The notes: a model not told the origin generated them from the sequence alone. A stretch of DNA of 22,746 bases from Kiloniellales bacterium (GCA_022360075.1 JAKSDN010000105.1:1-22746); one strand, 5' to 3'; shown: positions 1-8,617, counted from the first letter of the stretch. Numbers and translations: made by a program.

Positions 1-1613
1 ATCTGCACCGCCGCGTCGGGCTCCAGGCCGGCGGCCTCGCGCGCCAGCTCGAAGGCGCGCCAGAGGCCGCCCAGCTCGTCGACCAGACCGAGGTCCTTGG
101 CGTCCTCGCCGCTCCAGACCTGGCCCTTGGCGGCGGCCAGCGTCGCCTCGCGGCTGAGGCCGCGGCCTTCGGCCACCTTGGCCGTGAAGTCGCCGTAGAT
201 CTGATCGAGGGCGACCTGTAGGCGGCGCCAGCCTTCGGGCGTGAAGTCGTCGTTGGGGCTCCAGAGCGCCGCGTTGCGTCCGGCCCGTACGCCGTCCCAG
301 TTGACGCCCAGGTTCTCCCACAGCTCGGTGAAGACGAGCTTGCCCGAGACGACGCCGATCGAGCCGGTGACCGTGCCCGGCTGGGCGACGATCTTGTGCG
401 CCGGCGCGGCCACGAAATAACCGCCCGAGGCCGCGAGGTTGCCCATGCTGACGATGACCGGCAGCCCGCGCTCGCGGGCGCGCTGCATCTGGCGCCAGAT
501 GACGTCGGCGGCGACGTAGGAGCCGCCGGGGCTGTCGACCCGGAATACGACGGCCTCCACATCCTCGTCCTCAATCGCTTCGGACAAGGCCTCGGACACG
601 GTATCCGAACCCATGGCCGAGCGACCGAAGACGGGATCGTTCTCGCTGCGATCGAGCACGACGGGCCCCAGGCCATAGACGAGGGCCAGGGCCGGGCCCT
701 CCGGCTCGTCGCGCTCGCGCAAACGGTCGTAGTCTGCCAGGGTCAGGACTTCCGGCTTGCCGCCGGACTCGCCCGCGCGCTCCAAGGCGTCGTCGCGCAC
801 CTGATCCCAGTAACCGAGGCTGTCCACCAGGCCGAGCTCGCGTGCCTCGCCGGCCAGGTAAGGCGCCCCGTTGATCAGGGCGATCGCCGCGCCGCGGTCG
901 CTGCCCCGGCGCTGCGCGATCGCCTGGCCGACCTGGCCCAGCCAGGAGTCGACGAGCTGCTGCAAGTTCTGGCGCTGCGCGGCGGGCAGGCGCGAGTCGG
1001 TGAAGGTGTTCATCGCGCTCTTGTATTCCTCGCGCTGGTCGAGGCTGGGCTTGATGCCGATCTCGTCCAGGGTCTCGCGCAGGAAGGGCGACTCCAGGGA
1101 AAAACCGGTGACCCCGAGCTCGCCCGAGGGCTGCAGCCAGATCTGATCGAAGGCGCTGGCCAGATAATAGTGCAGCGTGCCGCGGGCACCGGTGCCGAAG
1201 GTCTCGGCGAAGGCCAGGGTGAACTTGCCCTGCTCGCTGAAACGCGCCAGGGCCGCGCGCAGCTCCTGAACCTCCGAGAAAGCGACCTGACCGCGGCCCA
1301 CGCGGACCAGCAGGCCCTTCACCCGCGGATCGCGCCCGGCCGCGTCGAGCGCTTCGAGGCCGGGGCGCAAGGCCAGGACGTCGCCCAGCGAAGCGCGCGA
1401 CAGCACGTTGTCCGGCCGCGTCTCGATCACGCCCTCGGCGAGGTCCACCGTCAGCACCGTGGCCTCGGGAATCTCCTGGGCCCGCTCGTCCCAGGGCACG
1501 GGCTCGCCGCGCGAAACGAAGATGCCGACGGCGACGGCGGCCGCCACGATCAGCAGGCCGACGGTGGCGAGGATGCCGACGAGGCACTTGAGGATGAACA
1601 GGATCAGGCGCAT
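1..1613 (-). CDS. sppA: Signal peptide peptidase SppA, 67-kDa type (3' end cut by window edge)
   Basis: Membrane-anchored serine protease that degrades signal peptides left in the membrane after protein export. The ATG at 1613 opens a short positively charged start followed by one hydrophobic anchor (about residues 3-32). Two SppA/ClpP-fold domains follow. The family's Ser-Lys dyad is visible: Lys198 in EYKSAMNTF of the N-terminal domain and Ser396 in NLAASGGYF of the C-terminal domain, close to E. coli Lys209 and Ser409. About 537 residues are in the window and the end lies to the left. It is 71 bp downstream of a small secreted-protein gene on the same strand, so they may be co-transcribed. 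The long plus-strand ORF across this region is its antisense shadow. Assignment is firm; only the C-terminus is unseen. Confidence 0.95.
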   Translation of the reverse strand, partial: MRLILFILKCLVGILATVGLLIVAAAVAVGIFVSRGEPVPWDERAQEIPEATVLTVDLAEGVIETRPDNVLSRASLGDVLALRPGLEALDAAGRDPRVKGLLVRVGRGQVAFSEVQELRAALARFSEQGKFTLAFAETFGTGARGTLHYYLASAFDQIWLQPSGELGVTGFSLESPFLRETLDEIGIKPSLDQREEYKSAMNTFTDSRLPAAQRQNLQQLVDSWLGQVGQAIAQRRGSDRGAAIALINGAPYLAGEARELGLVDSLGYWDQVRDDALERAGESGGKPEVLTLADYDRLRERDEPEGPALALVYGLGPVVLDRSENDPVFGRSAMGSDTVSEALSEAIEDEDVEAVVFRVDSPGGSYVAADVIWRQMQRARERGLPVIVSMGNLAASGGYFVAAPAHKIVAQPGTVTGSIGVVSGKLVFTELWENLGVNWDGVRAGRNAALWSPNDDFTPEGWRRLQVALDQIYGDFTAKVAEGRGLSREATLAAAKGQVWSGEDAKDLGLVDELGGLWRAFELAREAAGLEPDAAVQ

Positions 1614-1684
1614 GGCGGGCTCGTCCGTCTTCTCTGTCGTCGGGGCTTTGCTTGTCCTCGCACCGGTTGGCTAGCGCGTCCGCC

Positions 1685-2182
1685 TCAGGTCAGCGGTATG
1701 CCGCAGGCTTCCAGCATCTTCGGGATCACCCGCTCGTTGCCGGCCAGATCGAAGTCCGCCGTCACCCAAGTGCCGTCCGGCGTCGTGGCCTGAACGACGA
1801 GGCGCGAGGCCGTGGCGATCCGACGGGTGATCCGGCTCGACTCGCCGCCGCGCGGGACCTGGATCGAGCCGACTTCGAACAGCGGCCAGTCGGTGGTCTG
1901 TAGGTCTTCGTTGTCGAAGGCATAGCGTACCTGGGGCTCCGGCGCCAAGGGGGCCGGGACGCCGCGGTCTTGCGGGAAGACGACGAGCACTTTTTCGATC
2001 CGATTGCGCACGCAGCCGACTTGCAGGGCTTGTCGGTTCGGCATATCGAGGATCGCGTAGTGAATGTCACCGCCCCATTCCTCGGGGCGTTCTGTGAATT
2101 CCTCGATCCACTGCGGTCCTTGCGCGGTTGCCGCGCCGCAAAGCGCGACGAAGACGACGATAGCGGCCAGTGTCCGGCTCAT
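1685..2182 (-). CDS. Small secreted protein of unknown function
   Basis: A 165-residue protein with a clear N-terminal signal peptide (MSRTLAAIVVFVALCGAATAQ, cleavage probably after ATA), so it is probably periplasmic. The mature part has two cysteines, one in QVGCVRNR and one in the C-terminal LEACGIP, that could form a disulfide. The C-terminal stretch (a strand-rich region ending ADFDLAGNERVI...ACG) recalls the FDL-G...aCG ending of TagO/VasI-like and IalB-like periplasmic proteins, but I would not assign either family. GGAG lies about 8 nt before the ATG. It precedes sppA on the same strand, suggesting an envelope-related role only by association. Coding is well supported by codon use; function is unknown. 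Confidence 0.8.
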   Translation of the reverse strand: MSRTLAAIVVFVALCGAATAQGPQWIEEFTERPEEWGGDIHYAILDMPNRQALQVGCVRNRIEKVLVVFPQDRGVPAPLAPEPQVRYAFDNEDLQTTDWPLFEVGSIQVPRGGESSRITRRIATASRLVVQATTPDGTWVTADFDLAGNERVIPKMLEACGIPLT

Positions 2183-2361
2183 GTTTCTGCTCCATGTCTT
2201 GCCGACGCCTCCAATCCGGTGACCGGGCGCCGAAGTCCCTCGAAAGCTTTCCTTTTTTGCGGCAAAGATGCGGACGGCGCAGGAGTCCTCGGCCGTCGAT
2301 CAGCGTTGCCGAGCCTTGCCGATGAGATAGGCTTTTCGAGACAGGGAAGCGAGCGAAAAAA

Positions 2362-3696
2362 ATGCGACGCAAGGCCCGGCGCGGCGGTGGCAGACAGCTT
2401 GAGCTGACGATCGAATCGATCGGCGGCCGCGGCGACGGCATCGCGCAGCTCGACGATGGCCGGCGCGCGCGCCCGGTCTTCGTGGCCGACGCGCTGCCGG
2501 GCGAGCGGCTGCGCGTGCGCATCGCGGGCGAGCGCAGCGGCGGTTACAAGGCCGAGGTCCTGGAGCTGCTGTCCGCGGCGCCCGAGCGCGTCGCGCCGCC
2601 CTGCCCGCACTTCGGGTCCTGCGGTGGTTGCAGCCTGCAGCATTGGAACGACGGCGCCTACGCCGCCTGGAAGGCCGCCCTGCCGGCCGCGGCCCTTGCG
2701 CGGCGCGGGCTCGATCCCGGCGAGGCCGGCTTCACGGTGGAGCCATTGCTGCACATCGCGCCCGGGCGCCGCCGGCGGGCCAGCCTGGCCGCGACGCGGC
2801 GGCGCGACGGCACGGTCCGGCTCGGCTATCACGGCCGCGACAGCCATGAAGTCGTCGACCTCTCGACCTGCCTGCTCCTGACGCCCCGGCTTGTCGAGCT
2901 ACTGCCGGGCCTGCGCCCGTTGCTCGCGGCCGTGTTGCAGCCCGGCGAAGCGGTCCAACTCGTGGTGACGGATACGCAGAGCGGCGTCGATCTGCTTTGG
3001 GTCGGATCCCGCCCGCTGGGCCTGGAGGCGCGCGAGGCCCTGGTCGCCTTCGCCGAGCGGGCCGACCTGGCTCGTTTGTCCTGGCGGCCGCCGGAAGAGA
3101 CCGGTCCAGCCGAGCCGCTGTTGGTCCGGCGGGAGCCGCTCATGACCTTCGGCGGCGTCGCGCTCATCCCGCCTGCGGGCGGCTTCCTGCAACCGACCGC
3201 CGAGGGCGAGGCGGCGATCGTCGATGGGCTCCGGCGTCATCTGCCCGACTCGGCCGAGCGGCTCGCCGATCTCTACGCCGGCTGCGGCACCTTCAGCCTG
3301 GCGCTCGCCGGCGGCACGACCGGCCGGCGCGTCCAAGCGGTCGAAGGCGATGCCGAGGCCTCGGCCGCGTTGTCGCAGGCGGTCAATCGGGCAGGGCTCG
3401 CCGGGCGCGTCACCGTCGAGACCCGGGACCTGGCGCGTCGGCCGCTCCTCACCGACGAGCTCTCGGTCTTCGACGCGCTGGTCTTCGACCCGCCGCGCGC
3501 CGGTGCCCGCGAGCAGGCCGCGGAGATCGCCCTGTCGTCCGTGCCGTGCGTGCTCGCGGTCTCCTGCAACCCCAACAGCTTCGCGCGCGATGCCCGGATC
3601 CTGGTCGACGGCGGCTATCGGCTGCGTGCGGTCACGCCGATCGACCAGTTCCCCTGGTCGGGTCATCTCGAGCTGGTGGCGTCGTTCGAGAAGTAG
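2362..3696 (+). CDS. Class I SAM-dependent RNA (uracil-C5) methyltransferase, TrmA/RumA (RlmD-like) family
   Basis: Probably methylates a uridine at C5 in 23S rRNA or tRNA using SAM; the 444-residue length fits the family. In order: an N-terminal TRAM-like RNA-binding domain (residues about 10-72); an Fe-S cluster motif with Cys81, Cys87, Cys90 and Cys170; a SAM-binding loop DLYAGCGTF (303-311); the DPPRAG motif (376-381); the catalytic nucleophile Cys402 in VSCNPNSF; and a C-terminal HLEL with the likely base Glu437. All key residues are present, so the enzyme should be active. AGGGAAG lies about 13 nt before the ATG. The gene converges on aroC with only 11 bp between the stop codons. Which RNA position is modified (RlmC, RlmD or TrmA type) cannot be read from sequence alone, so no symbol is given. 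Confidence 0.93.
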   Translation: MRRKARRGGGRQLELTIESIGGRGDGIAQLDDGRRARPVFVADALPGERLRVRIAGERSGGYKAEVLELLSAAPERVAPPCPHFGSCGGCSLQHWNDGAYAAWKAALPAAALARRGLDPGEAGFTVEPLLHIAPGRRRRASLAATRRRDGTVRLGYHGRDSHEVVDLSTCLLLTPRLVELLPGLRPLLAAVLQPGEAVQLVVTDTQSGVDLLWVGSRPLGLEAREALVAFAERADLARLSWRPPEETGPAEPLLVRREPLMTFGGVALIPPAGGFLQPTAEGEAAIVDGLRRHLPDSAERLADLYAGCGTFSLALAGGTTGRRVQAVEGDAEASAALSQAVNRAGLAGRVTVETRDLARRPLLTDELSVFDALVFDPPRAGAREQAAEIALSSVPCVLAVSCNPNSFARDARILVDGGYRLRAVTPIDQFPWSGHLELVASFEK

Positions 3697-3707
3697 CGGC
3701 CGGACGC

Positions 3708-4793
3708 TCAGAGCCCACACTGGGCCCGGTGGCGCAGCAGGTGGTCGGCCAGGACGATCGCCATCATGGCCTCGCCCACGGGTACGGCCCGAATGCCGAC
3801 GCAGGGGTCGTGGCGGCCCTTGGTACTGATCTCGGTCTCGGCGCCGCTGCGGTCGACGGTGCGCCGCGGCGTCAGGATCGAGCTGGTCGGCTTGACCGCG
3901 AAGCGCACGACGATGTCCTGGCCGCTCGAGATGCCGCCCAGGATGCCGCCGGCGTTGTTCGACAGGAAGCCGACACGGTTGCCGGCATTGCGCATCTCGT
4001 CGGCATTCTCCTCGCCGCTGAGGGCCGCGGCGGCAAAGCCGGCGCCGATCTCCACGCCCTTGACCGCGTTGATGCTCATCATGGCCTTCGCAAGGTCGGC
4101 GTCGAGCTTGTCGTAGATCGGCTCGCCGAGGCCCGCCGGCAGGCCGCTGGCCACGACCTCGACCACCGCGCCGACGGAGGAGCCCTGCTTGCGCACCTCG
4201 TCCAGGAAGCCGGCCCATTCGGCGGCGGCGAGCGGGTCAGGGCTCCAGAAGGGGTTCTGCTCGCATTCCGCCCAGTCCCAGCGGCTGCGGTCGATACGCC
4301 TCGGGCCGACCTGGATCAGGGCGCCGCGAATTGCCGGCGGCTCGTCCAGCAGGTGGTCCAGCAGCTTGCGGGCGACGCCGCCGGCGGCGACGCGCATCGC
4401 CGTCTCGCGCGCGCTCGAGCGGCCGCCGCCGCGATAGTCGCGGATGCCGTACTTTTCGATATAAGTGAAGTCGGCGTGCCCGGGCCGGAACTTGTCCTTG
4501 ATGTCGCCGTAGTCCTTGGAGCGCTGGTCGACGTTCTCGATCACCAGCGAGATCGGCGTCCCCGTCGTCTGGCCCTCGAACACGCCGGAGAGGATCTTCA
4601 CCTGGTCGGGCTCGCGGCGCTGGGTGGTGAAGCGCGACTGGCCCGGGCGGCGCCGGTCGAGCCAGTGCTGGATATCGGCCTCCTCGAGCGGGATCAGTGG
4701 CGGCACGCCGTCGACCACGCAGCCGATCGCCGGGCCATGACTCTCGCCCCAGGTCGTGAAGCGAAAGCTGTGACCGAAGGTGTTTCCAGGCAT
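3708..4793 (-). CDS. aroC: Chorismate synthase
   Basis: Last step of the shikimate pathway: converts 5-enolpyruvylshikimate-3-phosphate to chorismate using reduced FMN, in the cytoplasm. The 361-residue length is normal. Family signatures are all visible: [10 protein letters not shown] near the start with His19, RPGHADFTY with His106 (the two catalytic histidines), and the Arg/Gly-rich [13 protein letters not shown] block. AAGG precedes the ATG closely. fabI lies 51 bp upstream on the same strand, and the pair is probably one operon; from memory fabI-aroC adjacency is common in alphaproteobacteria. A small hairpin sits in the gap between them. Nothing unusual in the protein. Confidence 0.98.
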   Translation of the reverse strand: MPGNTFGHSFRFTTWGESHGPAIGCVVDGVPPLIPLEEADIQHWLDRRRPGQSRFTTQRREPDQVKILSGVFEGQTTGTPISLVIENVDQRSKDYGDIKDKFRPGHADFTYIEKYGIRDYRGGGRSSARETAMRVAAGGVARKLLDHLLDEPPAIRGALIQVGPRRIDRSRWDWAECEQNPFWSPDPLAAAEWAGFLDEVRKQGSSVGAVVEVVASGLPAGLGEPIYDKLDADLAKAMMSINAVKGVEIGAGFAAAALSGEENADEMRNAGNRVGFLSNNAGGILGGISSGQDIVVRFAVKPTSSILTPRRTVDRSGAETEISTKGRHDPCVGIRAVPVGEAMMAIVLADHLLRHRAQCGL

Positions 4794-4812
4794 GGACCTT
4801 GACCGGGCGGCG

Positions 4813-4829
4813 CGGGGAGGAGCACCCCG
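4813..4829 (-). other. Hairpin in the fabI-aroC gap
   Basis: Stem CGGGG/CCCCG (4813-4817 and 4825-4829) with a 7-nt loop, inside the 51-bp spacer between fabI and aroC. There is no U-run, so it is not a standard terminator. It could weaken read-through or stabilise the downstream message. GC-rich DNA forms such stems by chance, so support is weak. Confidence 0.25.
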
Positions 4830-4844
4830 AGGGCCGCTAGGACC

Positions 4845-5684
4845 TCACGATTGCTGGGTCAGGCCGCGCAGCAGCTCCGAGACCTTCGGGGCAGAGTCGA
4901 CCGCCATCATGCCCACGGTGTGGAAGCCGCAGTCCACGTGATGGACCTCGCCGGTGACCGCAGCCGAAAGGTCGGACAGCAGGTAGAGCGCGGCCGAGCC
5001 GACCTCGTCGGTCTTGACGTTGCGCCGCAGCGGCGAGTTGTACTCGTTCCACTTCAGGATATAGCGGAAGTCGCCGATCCCCGAGGCCGCCAGGGTCTTG
5101 ATCGGGCCGGCCGAGATCGCGTTGACCCGCACGCCCTGCCCGCCGAGGTCGCTCGCGAGATAGCGCACCGAGGCCTCGGGCGCCGCCTTGGCCACGCCCA
5201 TCACGTTGTAGTGCGGCATGACGCGCTCGGGGCCGAAATAGGTCAAGGTCAGCCGGCTGCCGCCCCGCGGCATCAGGGCCATGGCGCGCTGGGCCACGGC
5301 GGTGAAGGAATAGCAGGAGATATCGAGCGAGCGCACGAAGTTGTCGCGGCTGGTGTTGAGGTACTGGCCTTTCAGCTCTTCCTTGTCGGAGTAGGCGATG
5401 GCGTGGACCACGAAGTCGAGCGTGCCCCAGGCTTCCTTGACCCCCGCGAAGGCCCCGTCGATGCTGGCATCGTCCGTGACGTCGCAGGGAAACACGAGCT
5501 CGGAGCCGGCCGAAGCGGCGAGCGGGCGCACGCGCTTCTCGAGCGCCTCTCCCTGGAAGGTGAAGGCCAGTTCCGCGCCGTGTGCGTGCAGGGCCGAGGC
5601 AATGCCCCAGGCGATCGACCTATCGTTGGCCACACCCATGACCAGGCCGCGTTTTCCGGCCATGAGCGGTTGCACGTCGGTCAT
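4845..5684 (-). CDS. fabI: Enoyl-[acyl-carrier-protein] reductase (NADH), FabI
   Basis: Reduces trans-2-enoyl-ACP in the last step of each round of type II fatty-acid elongation; cytoplasmic homotetramer in the family. At 279 residues it shows the divergent SDR layout of FabI: the cofactor start GVANDRSIAWGIA (17-29), and the active-site set Tyr149, Tyr159 and Lys166, each three residues beyond E. coli Tyr146, Tyr156 and Lys163. The C-terminal YLLSDLSAAVTGEVHHVD block is typical. Small oddities are Phe150 and Pro152 after the first Tyr, and Pro169 where Leu is usual (KAAPEAS). A strong Shine-Dalgarno (GAGGGACGGA) precedes the ATG. It leads aroC and is divergent from the YihY-family gene. Confidence 0.98.
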   Translation of the reverse strand: MTDVQPLMAGKRGLVMGVANDRSIAWGIASALHAHGAELAFTFQGEALEKRVRPLAASAGSELVFPCDVTDDASIDGAFAGVKEAWGTLDFVVHAIAYSDKEELKGQYLNTSRDNFVRSLDISCYSFTAVAQRAMALMPRGGSRLTLTYFGPERVMPHYNVMGVAKAAPEASVRYLASDLGGQGVRVNAISAGPIKTLAASGIGDFRYILKWNEYNSPLRRNVKTDEVGSAALYLLSDLSAAVTGEVHHVDCGFHTVGMMAVDSAPKVSELLRGLTQQS

Positions 5685-5731
5685 TCCGTCCCTCGCCTTT
5701 CCGGTACCGGCCGCGGTGCGGGCCGATACAG

Positions 5732-5737
5732 ATCATA
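5732..5737 (-). promoter_or_regulatory. Candidate -10 box for fabI-aroC
   Basis: TATGAT on the minus strand, within TTGCTTATGAT, about 48 bp before the fabI start codon. No good -35 hexamer is visible at 16-18 bp. The same TTGCTTATG string occurs on the plus strand just before the YihY-family gene, which makes both a little more credible. Confidence 0.3.
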
Positions 5738-5915
5738 AGCAATCGGAAATTCGATAAGCGACGGACATTCCTGTGTCCTTCGGCTTCCGACTCCCGCGCT
5801 TTCGGGTCCCGTGCCCCCTTCGGAGCGCGCATCCTACACGATAGCCGGGTCCGGTCAATTCCGCCGCCCCGCTAGGCCCGGCCGCGGAACCCTCGCCCAA
5901 AGCGTTTGTTTTGCT

Positions 5916-5921
5916 TATGCT
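5916..5921 (+). promoter_or_regulatory. Candidate -10 box for the YihY-family gene
   Basis: TATGCT in the context TTGCTTATGCT, ending 7 nt before the ATG at 5929. If used, transcription would begin at or next to that ATG, giving a leaderless message. This fits the lack of any Shine-Dalgarno there. No clear -35 is visible. Confidence 0.28.
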
Positions 5922-5928
5922 TTGGGCC

Positions 5929-7209
5929 ATGGCGATCACGCTCGACCAACGCCTGGTGCGCCGCTTCGAGGCCTGGCGCGATCCGGCCGCCAAGGCGGCC
6001 CTGCTCGGCCGCTTCGTCGGCTATGCCATGAAGCGCTTCATGGCCGACGGCTGCCCGCGACAGGCCGCCGGGCTCGGCTACATCTCGCTGCTCTCGATCG
6101 TGCCCCTGCTCGCCATCGCGCTCGGCTTGCTCTCGGCCTTTCCGGCCTTCGAGAGCATTCGCGTCGAGCTGCAGTCGATGATCTTCACGAACTTTCTGCC
6201 GGGCACCAGCTCGGAGATCACCGAGCAGCTCACTTTCTTCGTCGACAACGCGAGCAAGGCGACCGGACCGGGGACCATCGGCTTTGCGATCACCGCGGTG
6301 CTGCTGCTGAATAATATTAACGACGCGCTCAACACCATATGGCGGGTGCCGGAGCCGCGGCCGATCGCCCTGCGATTGCTGGTCTACTGGGCACTGCTGA
6401 CGCTGGGGCCGCTGCTCCTGGGCTCCTCGATCTCGCTATCGAGCTACGCCTTCGCGATGGTCGAGTGGTCGGGCATCGAAAGCTATGCCGGCGCCCTGGT
6501 CGAGCTGTCGCGGGTGATCTCGGTCGTGCTCTCCACGTTCGGCTTCGCCCTGCTCTACTTCGTCGTGCCCAATCGCGGCGTGCGCGTGCGCCACGCCCTG
6601 CTCGGCGGCTTCGTGGCCGCGCTGCTGTTCGAGGTGCTCAAGTCCGGCTTCGGGATCTATCTGCGCAGCTTCGGCAGCTATCAGGTGATCTACGGCGCGC
6701 TCTCGGCGGTGCCGGTCTTCCTGTTGTGGATGTACCTCTTCTGGGCCGTGGTCCTGCTCGGCGCGGTCACCGCGGCCGCTCTGCCCGAGTGGCGCGCCGC
6801 CGTCTCGCGCGGCCGCCATGCCGTCGGGCCCGGCGAGCAGCTCGCGCTGGCCCTGGCCCTGCTGGCGCGGCTGCGCAAGACGGCGCGGCATGGCGGCGCC
6901 ATGCGCGAGCGCCACCTCGTCCGCGACCTGCCGGCGACGCCGGCCGAGATCGACGCGACCCTGCGCAAGCTCCGTCGGGCCGGTATCGTCGAACGCTCGA
7001 TCGGCAGCCGTTGGGTGCTGGCCCGCGACCTGACCACCTTGCAGCTCGGCCAGCTCGCCGAGCGCCTGACCCTCGACCTCGACCCCGGCAAGGGCTGGCC
7101 TGGCGAGGCGCTGACCGCCATCGCCGGCCTGCTCGAGGCCGGCCGACCCCAGCTCGAGCGCAGCCTCGAAGAGCTCCTCGCCGAGGCCGAGGACAAGTCT
7201 TCGGCTTGA
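5929..7209 (+). CDS. YihY/virulence factor BrkB family inner-membrane protein
   Basis: Polytopic membrane protein of about 426 residues. The N-terminal part carries the family's opening motif (DGCPRQAAGLGYISLLSIVPLLAIALG) and about six hydrophobic segments, including the conserved VIYGALSAVPVFLLWMYLFW block. After the last membrane segment (near residue 285) a soluble C-terminal domain of about 130 residues contains a likely winged-helix (TPAEIDATLRKLRRAGIVERS), as in long members of the family. The function is unresolved; old labels as ribonuclease BN are a known misannotation. Possible starts are TTG 5911, ATG 5917 and ATG 5929. I chose 5929 because a -10-like box ends 7 nt upstream and none has a ribosome site. 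Divergent from fabI. Confidence 0.88.
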   Translation: MAITLDQRLVRRFEAWRDPAAKAALLGRFVGYAMKRFMADGCPRQAAGLGYISLLSIVPLLAIALGLLSAFPAFESIRVELQSMIFTNFLPGTSSEITEQLTFFVDNASKATGPGTIGFAITAVLLLNNINDALNTIWRVPEPRPIALRLLVYWALLTLGPLLLGSSISLSSYAFAMVEWSGIESYAGALVELSRVISVVLSTFGFALLYFVVPNRGVRVRHALLGGFVAALLFEVLKSGFGIYLRSFGSYQVIYGALSAVPVFLLWMYLFWAVVLLGAVTAAALPEWRAAVSRGRHAVGPGEQLALALALLARLRKTARHGGAMRERHLVRDLPATPAEIDATLRKLRRAGIVERSIGSRWVLARDLTTLQLGQLAERLTLDLDPGKGWPGEALTAIAGLLEAGRPQLERSLEELLAEAEDKSSA

Positions 7210-7223
7210 CCTCGACGGCTTCG

Positions 7224-7240
7224 GCCGGCACCTTGCCGGC
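7224..7240 (+). terminator. Hairpin after the YihY-family gene
   Basis: Perfect 7-bp stem GCCGGCA/TGCCGGC with a 3-nt loop (CCT), 14 bp after the stop codon. No U-tract follows, so it may act as a Rho-assisted or message-end stem rather than as a classical terminator. Confidence 0.45.
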
Positions 7241-7270
7241 TCCAGAAACCAGCCGAACGGAGGGAATTCG

Positions 7271-7321
7271 ATGATTGTCGTTGTGTCCAGTCGGGCTGGC
7301 GGAGTCCGCGCCGACGGATAG
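7271..7321 (+). CDS. Possible 16-codon leader ORF upstream of rsgA
   Basis: ATG at 7271 opens 16 codons (MIVVVSSRAGGVRADG) ending in TAG at 7319-7321. It is preceded by a good Shine-Dalgarno (GGAGGG, ending 6 nt before the ATG), better than those of several true genes here. Its stop codon overlaps the first base of the following hairpin stem, the arrangement seen in attenuators and translated leaders. The peptide resembles nothing I know. The strong ribosome site and hairpins are the only support; it may be chance. Confidence 0.3.
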   Translation: MIVVVSSRAGGVRADG

Positions 7322-7358
7322 CCCGTTTCCGGGCTTCTCCCGGTCCCGTGACGGGACC
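7320..7358 (+). other. Two tandem hairpins between the leader ORF and rsgA
   Basis: First stem AGCCCG/CGGGCT (7320-7325 and 7330-7335) with loop TTTC. Second stem GGTCCCG/CGGGACC (7342-7348 and 7352-7358) with loop TGA. Both are perfect and closely spaced, and each has a short loop. No U-tract follows. They could be part of a transcript end for the upstream gene or an attenuator for rsgA, whose start is about 135 bp downstream. Confidence 0.4.
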
Positions 7359-7493
7359 CCCTTACCGTCCAAGCTCTTCGATCCGGTCCGCGGCGGTCGC
7401 TGCGCGCGTTCTTGTCTGCGGCGCCGCTGAAAGCCTGCCCGCAGTCTGCGGCATGCCCCTCCACGACGGGCTGCCGCCAGTGGATCGAGAGCG

Positions 7494-8555
7494 ATGACAT
7501 CGATGACATCGGATCCAGCCGAGTTCGGCTGGAACGCCTTCTTTCAATCTCAAGTCGACCTGGAGACCCTGGAACGAACCCTTCCTGTCCGAGTCCTGGC
7601 CGTGCATCGCGGCGGCCTGGATGTCGCCGGGCCCGGTCTTGCCACCCGCATTGCGCCCTTCGCCGAGGCGCCGGACGACGCGGAGTCGGCCGCCACGGTC
7701 GGTGACTGGCTCCTGCTCGAACGGGCCACGGGCCGGCCGCTGCGCCGGCTCGCGCGCAGCAGTCTGTTCAAGCGGCGGGCCGCCGGAACCGCGCGGCGGG
7801 TGCAGCTCATCGCGGCCAACGTCGACACGGTCTTCGTCGTGTCCTCGTGCAACCAGGACTTCAACCCGGCGCGCCTGGAGCGCTATCTGGCGATCGCCCG
7901 CGAGTCCGACGTGACGCCCCTCGTGGTCCTGACCAAGGCGGATCTGGCGCCGGCGCCGGGCGACTATGTCGCCGCTGCGGCGAAGCTTGCGCGTGGCCAG
8001 CTCGTCGAGGCCTTGGACGCGCGGGACCCCGACAGCGCGGCCCGCCTCGCGCCTTGGTGCGAGCGAGGCCAGACGGTGGCTTTGCTCGGCTCCTCCGGCG
8101 TCGGCAAGACGACCTTGGTCAACAGCCTCGTCGGCACCGAGCGACTGGCGACCCAGGCGATCCGTGCCGACGACGACAAGGGCCGCCACACCACCACGAA
8201 CCGCGCCCTGCATCGCATGCCGGCCGGCGGCTGGCTGCTCGATACGCCGGGCATGCGCGAGCTGCAGTTGACCGATGTGAGGGACGGCCTCGACGACGTC
8301 TTCGCCGACATCGTCGCGATCGCGGCCGAGTGCCGCTTCGCCGACTGCCGGCACGAGAGCGAGCCGGGCTGTGCGGTGCGAGCCGCGATCGACGCCGGCC
8401 GGCTGGACAGTTCACGCCTCCAGCGCCATCGAAAGCTGCGCTCCGAAGAAGCCCGCAACAGCGAGAGCCTGGCCGAGCGCCGGGCCCGCGGCCGGGCCTT
8501 CGGCAGGATGGCCAAGGGCGTGCAGCGGGAGAAGCGGCGGCGCGAAGGCAGGTGA
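7494..8555 (+). CDS. rsgA: Small ribosomal subunit biogenesis GTPase RsgA (YjeQ/YloQ)
   Basis: GTPase that acts late in 30S subunit maturation. The 353 residues show an N-terminal OB-fold region (about 30-95) and then a circularly permuted GTPase domain, diagnostic for the family: G4 TKAD (147-150) comes before G1 GSSGVGKT (199-206), then the GRHTTT switch (230-235) and G3 DTPG (250-253). A C-terminal zinc knuckle follows: Cys280, Cys285, His287 and Cys293. A basic tail ends the protein. The start codon lies in a 9-bp tandem duplication (ATGACATCG twice), so ATG 7494 and ATG 7503 are both possible; GAGAG just upstream fits either. It stands alone on this strand behind a 284-bp spacer with hairpins. 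Confidence 0.96.
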   Translation: MTSMTSDPAEFGWNAFFQSQVDLETLERTLPVRVLAVHRGGLDVAGPGLATRIAPFAEAPDDAESAATVGDWLLLERATGRPLRRLARSSLFKRRAAGTARRVQLIAANVDTVFVVSSCNQDFNPARLERYLAIARESDVTPLVVLTKADLAPAPGDYVAAAAKLARGQLVEALDARDPDSAARLAPWCERGQTVALLGSSGVGKTTLVNSLVGTERLATQAIRADDDKGRHTTTNRALHRMPAGGWLLDTPGMRELQLTDVRDGLDDVFADIVAIAAECRFADCRHESEPGCAVRAAIDAGRLDSSRLQRHRKLRSEEARNSESLAERRARGRAFGRMAKGVQREKRRREGR

Positions 8556-8617
8556 GGCCCGTGCCCGAGGACGCCGCGCCGTAGCGCTGCCGGACCCGCT
8601 TGTCTCACCGTCGGCCC

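Noticed and set aside
396..1793. 465-codon plus-strand ORF
   Set aside because: It is antisense to sppA and the small secreted gene; both minus-strand genes have motifs and signal peptides, while this translation is low-complexity Arg/Ala/Gly/Leu without any domain.
2997..4802. 601-codon plus-strand ORF over the methyltransferase end and aroC
   Set aside because: It runs out of frame through the methyltransferase and antisense through aroC, both firmly identified. High G+C removes stop codons in shadow frames.
4837..5738. Plus-strand ORF of 295 codons over fabI
   Set aside because: Antisense shadow of fabI; no motif and poor codon logic.
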